Assembly (NCBI GenBank): GCA_963921935.1
Contig: OY998177.1
Location: 8,087,754-8,151,753 of the forward strand
Source: Galeruca laticollis
Lineage: Eukaryota > Arthropoda > Insecta > Coleoptera > Chrysomelidae
Direction of reading: 5' to 3'
DNA: 64,000 bases
Shown here: piece by piece, positions 44,561 through 55,979 of the stretch
Position numbering within the stretch: position 1 is the stretch's first letter
Layout: every line of letters starts with the position of its first letter
Notes under the pieces: generated by a model
What the model was told of the DNA's origin: nothing
Seen by the model: the letters and a program-made list of their open reading frames with translations, nothing else
Databases searched by the model: none
Made by a program: the position numbers and the translations under genes

Positions 44561-45673
44561 CCGAAAATGAGCTGACCAGAGTAGTAAATTAACCTGGATT
44601 TCGAGCAAGATCATTGAAAATGATATTATTTCAAAGTAGAAAAGTCCTTCAAAATTAACTATCAGTTAATAAGAACCACTTTTTGGCTATAGGTACTGGG
44701 TAGGTTTGGGTATCAATGATGAATTATATACATATTATTCTGCATTTCGATCAAAAAGTAAGGCGCAAATCTGATAATATTTATATCAACCCCATTTGTT
44801 GAATTTTAACGAGTCGTTCTTGTTGTTAATGTCTCGAGACGCAATATTCACTGTTCGTCGGTTAATTAGACAGGGGGTAAAGGCAAAAAGGGTTCACTCA
44901 GCCACCTACGACTGGCACTGGGTATCACCAATCTAATGTGAGGGCTATGCACCAAACGTTTACATCGTGTTGTTTTACTAACTAAACACTTCCAGACGAA
45001 TAATTCTTTCAGGATTCTTAATGTTCGTGAGAGAATATTATATTTGTGTTCATTCTCTTTTTTTTGTAAATAATGGTATTGCTGTGGATATTTCAATTAT
45101 TGAATTAAATTACGTCTGTAAGTTTGAATCTTGATCTACTTTCAATTAATAAAAGAAATACTTTTGGAAATGTCACTACAAATACACTGGTGTTCTGGTG
45201 GATGTTAACCAATTTGTCTCTAAAGCATTGTTCTTGTTATCTGCTGTATTGATCATATTAATGTACTGGACTAAAATCATTCTAAAGGTAAAACTTTTGC
45301 ATGATTATCGACTAATAGGATTTCTATTATACACATTAGTCCTTACGAGGGCAATCTATTATTGATAGTCACAACCTCTTTAACTCTAAATTATAAATGA
45401 GGCAAGAAAGTTAATATGTCAATAGTGGCGGCTGCGAATAAATGATTTATTACCTCTAAACGACTATTACCTGAAATTAGTAAGATATAGAATTGTTGTA
45501 ATCAATCCTGATATTACTTTTAATGTTATTTTTTTTGGTTAAAGTTGCCACAGAATGGAGTATAGTTAATTTAATATTATGCAATTTACTTAATGCACCC
45601 ATTATTATAGCGTTCTTAGGTTAATTGTATAAATGTTAATTTTATGTCTTGTCTTTTTTATATTGGAAACTAG
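44561..45673. other. Unassigned spacer
   Basis: No supported gene. The 76-residue antisense frame at 44866-45096 has no known motif. It ends at the ACTAG target duplication (45669-45673). Confidence 0.4.
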
Positions 45674-45847
45674 TGAGGTGTTATTTCCTGTTCTTTCTAT
45701 TCTGTAACAGAATTTTTCGAATATTGACAGCCTTGTCTCTGTCAATATTGTTGACAGGTTTGACAATTCTACTTTCATTAAGTTTTGTTTGCGTTGTTCA
45801 TTATATTAAAACCTAATTTGTGGGTAAAAACCTTTTTTAATTATACA
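45674..45847 (+). repeat. 5' LTR of element C
   Basis: 174 bp, TGAGGTGTTATTTCC...ATTATACA, matching 49044-49214 with clear divergence. Confidence 0.85.
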
Positions 45848-45852
45848 AAAAA

Positions 45853-45864
45853 TTTATTAACGAA
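45853..45864 (+). promoter_or_regulatory. Putative self-complementary primer site of element C
   Basis: TTTATTAACGAA, a few bases after the LTR, pairs with 3' LTR bases 49165-49176 at 10 of 12 positions. It is weaker than in B, as expected for an older copy. Confidence 0.4.
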
Positions 45865-46029
45865 AGAATTAGTATTGGAAAAAAGTCCAGAAAATTCAGT
45901 TCAAATCAGGATTCTATAACACATTGGTTAGCAACTTCGTTAATGCTTCTCCGGAGCTTCTAACAGTACTTCAAACTCAAGGTAATTTCTAATTTTCTAT
46001 AATACGGTATTTCCGATTTAATTACTTGA

Positions 46030-46440
46030 TGTGCCACATATGAAGCCGCTGTCAATGCTCTTAAAGCAATATTTGTAAAGCATAAAAGAGAGGTTACCGC
46101 TAGACACTTGCTTGCTATTCGGAAACCAGAGCGGGGACAAAGTGTTGATCAAAATGTTAAGGCACTGGAGCTGCTAGAAAAAGATTGTGATTTTAAAACT
46201 GTCACTTTTGAAGCGCATAATAGCCAGTACATACGACATTCATTCATCAATGGGTTACTTTCCCCCCAAATTCGTCAGCGCTTACTTGAAGAAACTCAAA
46301 CACGACTCTATTTATCGTGCACAAGCTCTCGAAGTTGCTCAACAACAATCTGAAAAGTACATACACCCACAGAGTAACAGCGATCTTGCATGTGCTGAGG
46401 CAAGTTATAACTCCAGCACCTAACAACACTGACGCTGTAC
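46030..46440 (+). pseudogene. gag: Gag remnant of element C
   Basis: It begins in mid-capsid (YEAAVNALKAIFVKHKREVTARH; first part CATYEAAVNALKAIFVKH), then LEKDCDFKTV, YIRHSFINGLLSPQIRQRLLEE, matching A and B. A shift near 46300 moves to ALEVAQQQSEKYI. No zinc knuckle remains, because sequence between Gag and protease is deleted. Confidence 0.78.
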
Positions 46441-46890
46441 CAGGACTTGAAGCAGGAATCATAAAGCTGAAGAGACACATCAGAGAGCCCAAGGAAGTCA
46501 CTGCCACCATTCTCGCCTCGGTGAATAATGTATTTTCACCACAGTTGAGTCATACCGTTATTTTGGGCACTGTCAATGGAATTAAACGTCGTTGTCTGAT
46601 GGACACGGGAAATTTCGGTAGTTGTGTTAGCCAAGACTTTCTGAACAAACATAATATCCAAATCATCCCAAATGAAGGTCTAGTATCAATGGCTTCCACT
46701 TTTCTTTGGATCAAAATTGAGGGGTACATTCTGTTAAAACAGGAAATTGCTGAACACACATACACCAGACGTAAGTTGACTGTCTTGAAAAAACTTCGTT
46801 CTGACATTCTAATAGGTCATGACATATTAAAAGAGCATTCAAACATTCTTTTAAATTTTGGTGGGAAAAAAGTCCTCTCACAATATGCTC
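46441..46890 (+). pseudogene. pol: Protease remnant of element C
   Basis: RRCLMDTGNFGSCVSQDF is the active site and SDILIGHDILKEHSN the C-terminal motif, both in the 46317-47081 frame. Sequence beyond about 46890 is still in frame but no longer family-like, implying a shift. Confidence 0.78.
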
Positions 46891-46989
46891 TTCTGTTGTC
46901 AAAGTTGAACCTCCACATCTCTTTAACCATCGCTCTTCTGACTGCCATCCAACTGTCACTAAGCTCCATCGTCACTGTGATGCTGACTC

Positions 46990-47732
46990 AAAGTTTATTA
47001 AAGCTGAGGTGGCTCGGTTGCATTCTGAAAAGGTTATCAAATCTAGCAATTCACCGTGGAGAGCACACGTACTGGTTGTGAAAGGAAATACTAGAAAGCT
47101 CCTGGTCATTGATTATTCACAGACCATAAATAAGTTCACTCTCCTGTATGATCACCCCCCAAAGAAATGCAGATTTACTTGTTCGAAATGTTCCAAGCAT
47201 TTCAATGCCCTAGATCCTAAAAACGAGTACCATCAAATACTAATCTGTGAGGACGATAAAAAATTCACCGCTTATGGAAGGCATACTATTTGGTGTGAAC
47301 AATAATGTCGCCTGTTTTTAGCGCGTGATTGACCAGATCATATCTGATAAGCACCTCACTGGTGTGTACGCTTACCTTTATCATATCAAGGTTTGCGGGA
47401 TTGATAAGTCTGACGATAAGTGTAACCCCAACAAGCTGATGGCAGCACTTCATCAGCTGGGCATCGAAGTTAACAAAGACAAAAGTAAATGCAACCTAAC
47501 ATCGATAAATCTCCTTGGGATCTTAGTCTCCCATAATTCAATGAAACCGGATCCTTCTTGCCTCGCTCCATTATTGTATATGGCGCTCCCACATGATTCA
47601 CATTCGTTAAAACGAGCACTTTGTTTTTTCGCCCATATTCGAAATGAGTCCTACGATTTTCAGACAAACTCAGGAAGATTGCCGTACATTTCCACAGGAT
47701 TCTGGAGCCTCTACAAGTTTGAGAATCTTTAA
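46990..47732 (+). pseudogene. pol: RT remnant of element C
   Basis: SNSPWRAHVLVVKGNTRKLLVIDYSQTINKF (given in two parts: SNSPWRAHVLVV and LLVIDYSQTINKFTLL) opens the RT. NEYHQILI replaces the usual AYHQIPI. The catalytic YLDD box is YLYH (VYAYLYHIKVCG, near 47370), an inactivating change. Stops near 47304 and 47730 bound the parts. No RNase H is seen. Confidence 0.8.
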
Positions 47733-48040
47733 AAGGAAATTGCTAATTTCGCAGTCGCAACTGTAAATGGAAACTGACGCAATCGGCTAGTCTTTGGGAC
47801 ACTGGAGGTATTTCCTAATTGGGAAACATTTCCAATGAACTGTGGTGGAACCAAACGGCAACAATCATACCCATCATTTGGTATCAATTTCGATAATGTT
47901 GAAATTTGTTGAATGTTAACGGACCAAATATAATTTGTTTTCTTGTATTTTCTGTTTCTCAAGGTACTTTTCAACATGTTGATTTGGCCCTTGCGACAAA
48001 ATCATTAGTTTAAAGAAAATTCAAAAAATAAAACTAGACT
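47733..48040. other. Decayed interior of element C
   Basis: No reading frame that matches RNase H or integrase of the family. It is likely deleted or scrambled sequence. Confidence 0.4.
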
Positions 48041-48052
48041 GGTTGAGTTTAT

Positions 48053-48340
48053 GTGGTCTCCGTAGGCAAGTGGAATGGTGCTCTGTCTGCTAACCGAGAG
48101 GCCCCGGGATCAAACCCGGGCCTAGTTAACATCATAATTAAAAATTCGGAGAGCCACCTGTCGGAAGGCAATGGCAAACCACCGACAGTATTCTGCCTAG
48201 TACAGCCTCTCAACATAGACGTTCGGATCCGTCGTTAAACTGTAGGTCCCTTCTATCTGTGGTAACTGGAGAGCACAACACAGGTAGAAGTGAGAGGTCG
48301 CCTACGTCCGATCACGGATATGGCACTGTAAGAAGAAGAA
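48053..48340 (+). mobile_element. tRNA-derived SINE, copy 2
   Basis: 288 bp and nearly identical to 13259-13544. The perfect 12 bp duplication GGTTGAGTTTAT is at 48041-48052 and 48341-48352. The head is tRNA-like and the tail is AAGAAGAAG. Confidence 0.92.
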
Positions 48341-48454
48341 GGTTGAGTTTATAGGTAACAAATTTGGAAAACTAAAACATGATTGTAGTTTTGGAATTCT
48401 TTAGAGTGTAGTTGGCACAGAAATTGTTCTTATCAGTGTCTTAACGTGGCCCAC

Positions 48455-48960
48455 CCTCCTCTACTGCAAAAACCCTTCAACGTCATTCGATCCCTATTGT
48501 GTACTGCTACAAAGTGTACACCACATGAAAGATTTCTCATTCATCAGCCACGAACAGCCAACGGTGATGACTGTTTCATCATAACTAATACCTAGCGTTG
48601 TATTTGCCATAAGAAATGAATATGAGTCACAGCAAATGAGAAGATCATGTGAAAGAAATCGAACAGTTGGAAGCCAATCCTCACTACGCATTAATTCGAA
48701 GAAAGGATGAATTGGAATCAACGGTTTCTCTTCGACTCAAGTTCTGAGCGCCATAGACATTGCTGGTAATCAAGGCCTCAATTAACCTCTACCTGGATTA
48801 GAAGAAAATGCTGCGTGGGAAGCAACTCCTCCTATTGGGGAACCTCAGTCTCAGGAGAATGAAACCTCGGCTCTGCCTGTTGATTCTTTGAACCCAAGAG
48901 CTTCAACGAGTTAGAAAACTTCTCTCTTATCTGAAAGACTATGAAACTGAATGACCTTAA
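48455..48960 (+). pseudogene. pol: Integrase C-terminal remnant of element C
   Basis: Frame fragments read IRSLLCTATKCTPHERF (near 48490-48540) and later NPHYALIRRKDELES, matching the family's CTAT..TPHERMF signature and tail. No catalytic residues remain. Confidence 0.7.
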
Positions 48961-49043
48961 GTACTATATGTAATTTTGTATCTGTGCAATAACTTTTATC
49001 TAATATTAATTGGGATTGTCTTGTTTTTGAATAGGGGGTAAAT

Positions 49044-49214
49044 TAGTTGTTATTTCCCGTTCTCCCTATCTGTAAGATGAGACCTTTCCACTATTAGCAA
49101 CCTCGTTTCTGTCAATATAATTGACATGTTTCTACTTCCATTATGCTCTGTTTGTCTGGTTTTATTCGATAATAAGAACCTATTTTGTGGGTGAAATATT
49201 TCTTTAAATATACA
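49044..49214 (+). repeat. 3' LTR of element C
   Basis: 171 bp, preceded by the polypurine tract GAATAGGGGGTAAAT (49029-49043) and followed by ACTAG. Confidence 0.85.
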
Positions 49215-49219
49215 ACTAG

Positions 49220-50432
49220 TTACTAAGGAATCCTCAAATCCTCATTCGTAAATTATTTTTTCTGCAGCCTTCTCGAAAATAAAATTTTCGCTATGACTTA
49301 TTAAAGCGGAAGTGAATAATATAAGTAATTGGCATGATTGTGTAATTAATATTCAGAAGTAATGCATTTATAAGACTAATTGTTATGTATAATTGTCTAT
49401 ATTAAGTTCATACATCATAATCCATCGATATCCTTTTCAACATCAAAAACGGCTACAGAAAAAATATTGGACATAACACGATAAACAAGTGATTTTGATA
49501 GATCCCAGGAAAGTTTTTACTCTTCCCGTAAAATATCACTTTCGAAACTTGTTACGTAAATTACTATAACATTATTGATAATTAAAGTCTATATCAATAA
49601 AATGTAATATTTCTCGTCTTCATTTCGGACTAATTACTTAGAATAAGTTTTATCTTAGATATCATATCGATTACAGTCATTCAATAACTTTTCAATAAAT
49701 TTCAGAAATTAAATTGTTCTATTATCAAGATAAACGTGCTTCTAGCCAAGCCGTTACATATTTTTTAGAGTTGGATATCGACGATTATAGTTAACAATAA
49801 ATTTTCTATGACTGTCCAACATACTTAATATCATTTGTACACGATTTTTCGGAAGAAATATATTTTTCCGAATCATATACTCGCGCAGCAGGAAATTCTC
49901 GCATGTTGTTGCAGGAATCCAAAAAGATTCACGCACGATAAAATAAAATTCCCGATCAAAGGCGCCCTTAATATAACATGCGATTGTTTATCAAGACTTC
50001 CTAGATTGGATGAGCCAGTTTTTCGTTTATTTTATTTTCTGTGTCATTAGGTTATTTCTTATATAACTTTGTTAATCAATTAAGTGAGGCTTGTATTGAT
50101 GAGGTAGATACAAGACAAATGAGACGAACTTTTATTACGGATATAACGATAATTTCTCACTAAAACTAATTTCCTGCTGACAAAATGATCCAAGTTTTTA
50201 TGAATTGTGATATTACGTTGTATTTACAGAAAACGTGAATTACTAACAGTAGATTATAAATTTTTAATTCAAACAAAATCAAGTTTATTATTCTCTGAAT
50301 GGAATTCAACTTGAATTTTGGAACTTCTAAACAGAATTGGATTCATAAGTTCCGATTAAATGTGATAAGAAGCATGAAAATATTTAATGAAATTGATTGT
50401 CTCGACCCTTACTTCGTGGAATATGCTCATAT
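49220..50432. other. Unassigned AT-rich spacer
   Basis: No supported gene. Short frames at 49754-49936 and 49835-50050 carry no recognised motif. Confidence 0.45.
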
Positions 50433-50489
50433 TAGTGTTTTTAAATGAAACTCAAGGTCTCTAGTTAATTTCACAATATAATACAAGTT

Positions 50490-50553
50490 ATTGAAAATTC
50501 TAAAAAATTGACAATTGTTTCGATAAATCAATATCATCGTCAGAATGACAGAA
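50490..50553 (-). ncRNA. Hammerhead ribozyme candidate, left arm
   Basis: Mirror copy of the right-arm motif; CTGACGA on the minus strand is at 50543-50537. See the right-arm entry for pairing. Confidence 0.5.
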
Positions 50554-50805
50554 GTTACATTTCATTTTATGCCTACCTGATGTTTAGTAGTTATATTTTT
50601 GGCTAGACCAAGAAGTAACCTAACTTGTGATTGGCTTAATATATGTTTATAGAAAAAGAAGAAGATGTGATATTACAAATATTGAAGCTTAGATATTATT
50701 AGCCCCATGGTGATATCCTGGATATCATTTTTCCAATTAAGATCAGTATAACTGTGCAATGATATAGAAAACCAGGAAAACTATATCTGTTGATCTTTAC
50801 AATTA

Positions 50806-51577
50806 TCACTTAAGAAGACAGTTTATTAGTGGAGAATTCCCTAGATTTAACTGTTCATTGACAACTTCATATTGTGGGTTTCTTAAATGTCTTCTAATTT
50901 CCAGTTCTTCAAGGAAATCCAGTTCTTCTTTCTTTTCACAAATATGCAGCACTTCTAGTTCTGTGTTAGGTGTCAATGAATGATTGGTGTCAAGTAGATG
51001 TTTTGCGTAGTGGGATTTATCTGGTTGTTTTAATCTGTAAGCTCGTAAGTGCTCACTGTATCGTATTTCAAAATTCCTAAGGGTCTGACCCAAATAGACA
51101 GCATTACATTCTGGACATTTGAGTTTATATATACCTGACTTCTTTAATAGTGGTATTTTTGTTTTTACATTTAACAATTTTGTACTAACGTTACTTTCTG
51201 TTTTAAAAGAAATTGTTGCATTCGTTGCTGAAGATATTTTATCTTAGAAATATTATTAGAAATATTTCCTGCATATGTGATGGTTTTATAAGTTTTAATT
51301 TCATCAGCTTGCTTAGGATATATTAGTTGTAATGCCACTTTTTTCTTTTTTTTACTAATTAGTTTATTTATCATATCTAATGGATAACCGTTAGATGTTG
51401 CTATTTGTCTAATTGTATTAATCTCTCTATCAAAATTACATTTGTTCATAGGAACTGAAAAAGCTCTATGTATCATTGAATTATATGCTGCTAGTATGTG
51501 TGAGACAGGGTGGTTAGAATTGAATGGAATTGTCCCATCAGTCTGTGTTGGTTTTCGGTAAATTGAATAATCAAGTA
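50806..51577 (-). pseudogene. Penelope-like RT tail and GIY-YIG endonuclease, left copy
   Basis: Leftward frame 51177-50806 carries the endonuclease: SGIYKLKCPECNAVYLGQTL, then RYSEHLRAYRLK. Upstream, in the 51476-51171 frame, is the RT tail (MIHRAFSVPMNKC, KADEIKTYKTITYAG-like). One shift near 51230 separates them, relative to the right copy. It is truncated at LDYSIYRKPT at the palindrome centre. Confidence 0.85.
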
Positions 51578-52384
51578 TATTTTCTTGATTTAAAAATTCA
51601 AAGAGTTAATAATGTACTTGATTATTCAATTTACCGAAAACCAACACAGACTGATGTGACAATTCCATTCAATTCTAACCACCCTGTCTCACACAGACTA
51701 GCAGCATATAATTCAATGATACATAGAGCTTTTTCAGTTCCTATGAACAAATGTAATGTTGATAGAGAGATTAATACAATTAGACAAATAGCAACATCTA
51801 ACGGTTATCCATTAGATATGATAAATAAACTAATTAGTAAAGAAGAGAAAAAAGTGGCATTACAACTAATATATCCTAAGCAAGCTGATGAAATTAAAAC
51901 TTATAAAACCATCACATATGCAGGAAATATTTCTAATAATATTTCAAAGATAATATCTTCAGCAACGAATGCAACAATTTCTTTTAAAACAGAAAGTAAC
52001 GTTAGTACAAAATTGTTAAATGTAAAAACAAAAATACCACTATTAAAGAAGTCAGGTATATATAAACTCAAATGTCCAGAATGTAATGCTGTCTATTTGG
52101 GTCAGACCCTTAGGAATTTTGAAATACGATACAGTGAGCACTTACGAGCTTACAGATTAAAACAACCAGATAAATCCCACTACGCAAAACATCTACTTGA
52201 CACCAATCATTCATTGACACCTAACACAGAACTAGAAGTGCTGCATATTTGTGAGAAGAAACAAGAACTGGATTTCCTTGAAGAACTTGAAATTAGAAGA
52301 CATTTAAGAAACCCACAATATGAAGTTGTCAATGAACAGTTAAATCTAGGGAATTCTCCACTAATAAACTGTCTTCTTAAGTGA
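51578..52384 (+). pseudogene. Penelope-like RT tail and GIY-YIG endonuclease, right copy
   Basis: The continuous frame 51524-52384; family sequence starts at YFLDLKIQRVNN (about 51578). IYRKPTQTDVTI and HPVSHRLAAYNSMIHRAFS are the end of a Penelope RT. The endonuclease has GIY (SGIYKLKCPEC), YLG in place of YIG, the conserved Arg in IRYSEHLRAY and a Glu-rich EELEIRRHL. Introns and the RT core are absent. As a 5' truncated copy it is non-autonomous, but the endonuclease frame is open. Confidence 0.87.
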
Positions 52385-52636
52385 TAATTGTAAAGATCAG
52401 CAGATATAGTTTTCCTGGTTTTCTATATCATTGCACAGTTATACTGATCTTAATTGGAAAAATGATATCCAGGATATCACCATAGGGCTAATAATATCTA
52501 AGCTTCAATATTTGTAATATCACATCTTCTTCTTTTTCTATAAACATATATTAAGCCAATCACAAGTTAGGTTACTTCTTGGTCTAGCCAAAAATATAAC
52601 TACTAAACATCAGGTAGGCATAAAATGAAATGTAAC

Positions 52637-52700
52637 TTCTGTCATTCTGACGATGATATTGATTTATCGAAACAATTGTCAATTTTTTAGAATTTTCAAT
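52637..52700 (+). ncRNA. Hammerhead ribozyme candidate, right arm
   Basis: CTGACGA (52647-52653) fits the CUGANGA core. GATA/TATC forms stem II and GAAA is at 52669-52672. A short CAATTG stem III leads to GTC (52678-52680) as the cleavage site. Stem I pairs ATT/AAT next to the core and TTCT/AGAA further out. Penelope-like elements are known to carry such minimal type I hammerheads. One unpaired U flanks stem II. Confidence 0.55.
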
Positions 52701-52757
52701 AACTTGTATTATATTGTGGAATTAACTAGAGACCTTGAGTTTCATTTAAAAACACTA

Positions 52758-53313
52758 AAATGAAAATATTTATTTATTCACTTAGATCGATAAAACAATT
52801 GAATAGAATTAATGTGGTAGGCAAAACATTTCAAAGTATGTCATAGATTCTAACGATTATAATCAAATACTACATTATCACAAATTGGTCAATTAATGTT
52901 AGACCTAGGAGACGAAACTGAGGAGCGACGGAACAAAAGTGGATAAGTACGTCAGCAGGCAAAAATGAGGTGATATACGTTATCCCCTTATTGTTCAAGA
53001 TCCTACACGATGGTGAAGTCAGAACAGATCAAATATAGTTAAAGCCTATATAAAATCGAATATAAATATCGGCTGACGGAACAAAAATGGTCAACTGTGC
53101 TGAGATTAGATTTTGCACCATTTCGAGTTATGTTAGTCTCATTAGATGCTATACACAATACAGTTTGGTAATATAGGTTGCATACCTTAACTAATACGTC
53201 CTCTAGCTGCCATCGATCATCTGATTTGTTTGTCATTTGTGCAGTGCTCGCGCTGCCTACCGGATTTTTTTTAAATTCAGGGATTGTACGAGTAGGATTG
53301 TTTCTCATCAAAA
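52758..53313. other. Unassigned spacer
   Basis: No supported gene. The antisense frame 53039-53311 has no recognised motif. Confidence 0.4.
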
Positions 53314-53540
53314 ATGGTTGTTACAATAAAAGTTGGGTTCCAATCAGTCGATACAAGCATTTTTCGGCCAAAAAGCCTATCGAAAGGCAAAAAACTTTTA
53401 GAAAGCTTCCACGTAAATGCGGTACATGAAAATATTGGGGAAAACAATTCTCGCGAAATTATTGGTGAAGATTTACGAGAAACACCTGGTGCTACGAGTA
53501 CTAAAAATGCTGAGAATGTTTATAAAGTTAAAAAAATACA
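53314..53540 (+). other. Possible first exon of the following gene
   Basis: An open frame (MVVTIKVGFQSVDTSIF..) ends at AAAATACAG followed by a GTAATT donor at about 53541. The composition is hydrophilic and exon-like. The link to the gene at 54098 is inferred from position only. Confidence 0.3.
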
Positions 53541-54097
53541 GGTAATTATATGGTTATGTTATGTTATATATTATAAAAATACAAAAAAGTATAAGCAAAC
53601 ATTTGAATTCTCTAGTCTATTTCTTCGATTATTTTTCATCAGTGAGTTTTGTATTTTAATTGTAATATATTCATATTAATTACAATATTTAGTTAAAACA
53701 AAACAGAACTCCCAAATCTTATTTTTATTTTTCTTACTAAAACACACATATACACTGAATTAATAAAGTTCTATTCAAGGTTGGGAAAATAATATGTAAG
53801 ATCACTTAAGGATGAATTTTCAAACACAAAGATAACCTATAATTACTTGACACTCAAAAATTTAATTTTCATATTTATACTTGATAATATAATTTGTCAT
53901 TGTAATCTTTACAATTATTTTATTCGCACGTCTACTATTTTTAATAAACAATTCACTATTTGGGCAATACATTTTGCCCGTACAACATACAGCGAGACAG
54001 CTGACACAATCGTGACACCTAAATACTTCGCCACGATGCGGCTCTCTATGTGGTACTAAACTAGCGTATAAGTTCTAATGGTTAAATTTGTATAATT
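53541..54097. other. AT-rich interval, possible intron
   Basis: No recognised feature. Confidence 0.35.
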
Positions 54098-55805
54098 ATG
54101 GAAAATCTCACGACTGTTTCTACTATTAATACAGGGAATAAAAAAATAAAATATAGAGTAAGAAAGTCTCTTGCTAGAAGATATGAAAAGTAAGTTACTG
54201 TGTATTTATTACACACTTTATATCAACTTCGCCTGTTCGATGTATGTTACGAAATTTATTTTCATCCACTTCCAGTCGGTTGCATGATTTGAAATTTGGC
54301 AGGTGTTCAAAATTCCGGTGACAATGCATAATAAAGTCTGCATTTGAGTAATTATTATACCTATTGAAAATTATTTTCTACATTTTCGTCAATGTTGAAA
54401 GTAAAGCGTGTGTGAAGCGTGATGATTGTAACGACTTGCGGTTTCTGAGAGGTGTTTATTTTTATTGTTGCAGGTACAGAAATCATAATTCATCAGACAT
54501 TGGATATTGGGCTACCTGTGAACACAGCAGTAAGACGTTGAAGTGTGAAGATTTCAATGTGGCAGATCTCCTTGCCCTTCGCAAACTTTTTTTTTGATCA
54601 GATTTCAAAGGTGAAACAAGATATATTTTTGACTAGATTTGTAGCACCGTATAATCCTGTACGTATTCGAAGTAATACAGGTGTCAAAAGCAACAGTTCA
54701 GCTGTGCCTACTTCCCTAGATATGATAATAAAAAATTTCATGTATGTGCAAACTTTTTCCAGAAATTTTATAGTATAAAAAAGGGCGGCTCCGGTCTATT
54801 GGAAAGCTACTATATGAAGAAAAAGTGCCTATTGAAAAGCGTGGAGAGGACAGGAAATCTATGAAAAGTGCTGCTAAAAAGGAGAGTGTGAGAGACTTTA
54901 TTGAGACACTTCCAGCAAGGGAGAGCCATTATAACAGAAACAAATCGCGCCGAAAATATCTAGATTCAGACCTCAATATGAAGTTATTATGGACTTTATG
55001 AAATTCTACAGTTCCTGTCGAATTACAAGTAAAACGAACTATGTTAACTCAAGTATTTTTACAAGGTTGGTATCTCTTATCCGCTATCAGATGCGTGTGG
55101 CACATGCATACTACTACAGAATAATTTGAAAAGTCCCGACTAATGATACAAAAAAGAATTCACAAACTCAGAGCCAATGTCTTTTATACGCATCTTAAAA
55201 GAGATGTTCCTAAAAGTCTAACTGTTTGCTTTGACTTGCAGCAAGTTCTTGCGTTACCTGAGACGCCTATACAGGATGCTTTCTATAGCCGACAAGTAAG
55301 CCTTTATAATTTTTGTATCGTGAACACTAATTCAAAAAATCCAGATTTTTATTGCTGGAATGAAACTGAAGCTGGCCGGGGATCTGAAGTAATTGGATAG
55401 GCCCTCTTTAGTCATTTAAATATTGTCAGTTTTTCTAACGATATAGAAATCCTGCGTCTATTCTGTGATGGATGCGAAGGGCAGAACAAAATTTATACAT
55501 TGGCATTTTGGCTCTGTAATAAAGCACCAAAGTCAATTATTGAAATCATCATAGTTTTTTCCGTGCGTGTTCATAGTTTTTTGCCTGCAGACCGAGTATA
55601 CGGTAGACTTGGAAAAGATTTAAAGAATAAGGTTGTTATTACCACACCAAATGAGTATTACAATATATTTTCTAAACATGGTACAGTTCACAAATTAAAT
55701 CAACAGTGGTTCTTATACGATGTGAAGTCTATTGATAAAATCATTATAAAAAAATCGATGGCATACAAAAACGAATACAACTCAAAAAAACAACTACTAG
55801 GCTAG
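54098..55805 (+). pseudogene. Transposon-like multi-exon gene (DUF7869-like), decayed
   Basis: Exon MENLTTVSTINTG..RRYEK (54098-54191) has a GTAAGT donor. The acceptor TTGTTGCAG at 54474 joins in phase to YRNHNSSDIGYWATCEHSSK. After a T-run shift near 54590 come FDQISKVKQDIFL, then (near 54900) FIETLPARESHYNRNKS and RKYLDSDLNMKLLW. The last part (55143-55805) has VPKSLTVCFDLQQVLALPETP, LRLFCDGCEGQNK and LPADRVYGRLGK. This motif series occurs in repetitive insect proteins annotated only as uncharacterised. It has several stops; the function is unknown, and a DDE-like nuclease fold is possible. Confidence 0.6.
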
Positions 55806-55979
55806 GCCAACAAGACATTCAAATCAGATGTCTTGAAAACTATTTTTTTGCATGTTTCTGGCTAATGAGCATGTCTGCGGTTACAACTCTTTTCAGTGGC
55901 CCCTTCTTCTATTTGCGTGCAATACCCACTAATCTCTTCGTTTCTTATTGTTCATATGTCACGCACTATTCGTACACGT

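Larger units (their letters stand above)
45674..49214 (+). mobile_element. Element C: third copy of the A/B LTR family, decayed
   Basis: LTRs at 45674-45847 and 49044-49214, with the perfect duplication ACTAG (45669-45673 and 49215-49219). Gag, protease and RT remnants are followed by a SINE insertion and only the tail of integrase. The RNase H and integrase core are missing. Confidence 0.9.
50433..52757. repeat. Long palindrome of two Penelope-like element ends
   Basis: The left arm 50433-51577 and right arm 51615-52757 are near-identical inverted copies (a handful of mismatches and a short indel by eye), separated by 37 bases. Each arm carries a GIY-YIG frame and the same 3' sequence. The arrangement is head to head, with 5' truncated ends inside. 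Confidence 0.93.

Noticed and set aside
44866..45096. 76-residue antisense frame
   Set aside because: No recognised motif and no supporting context.
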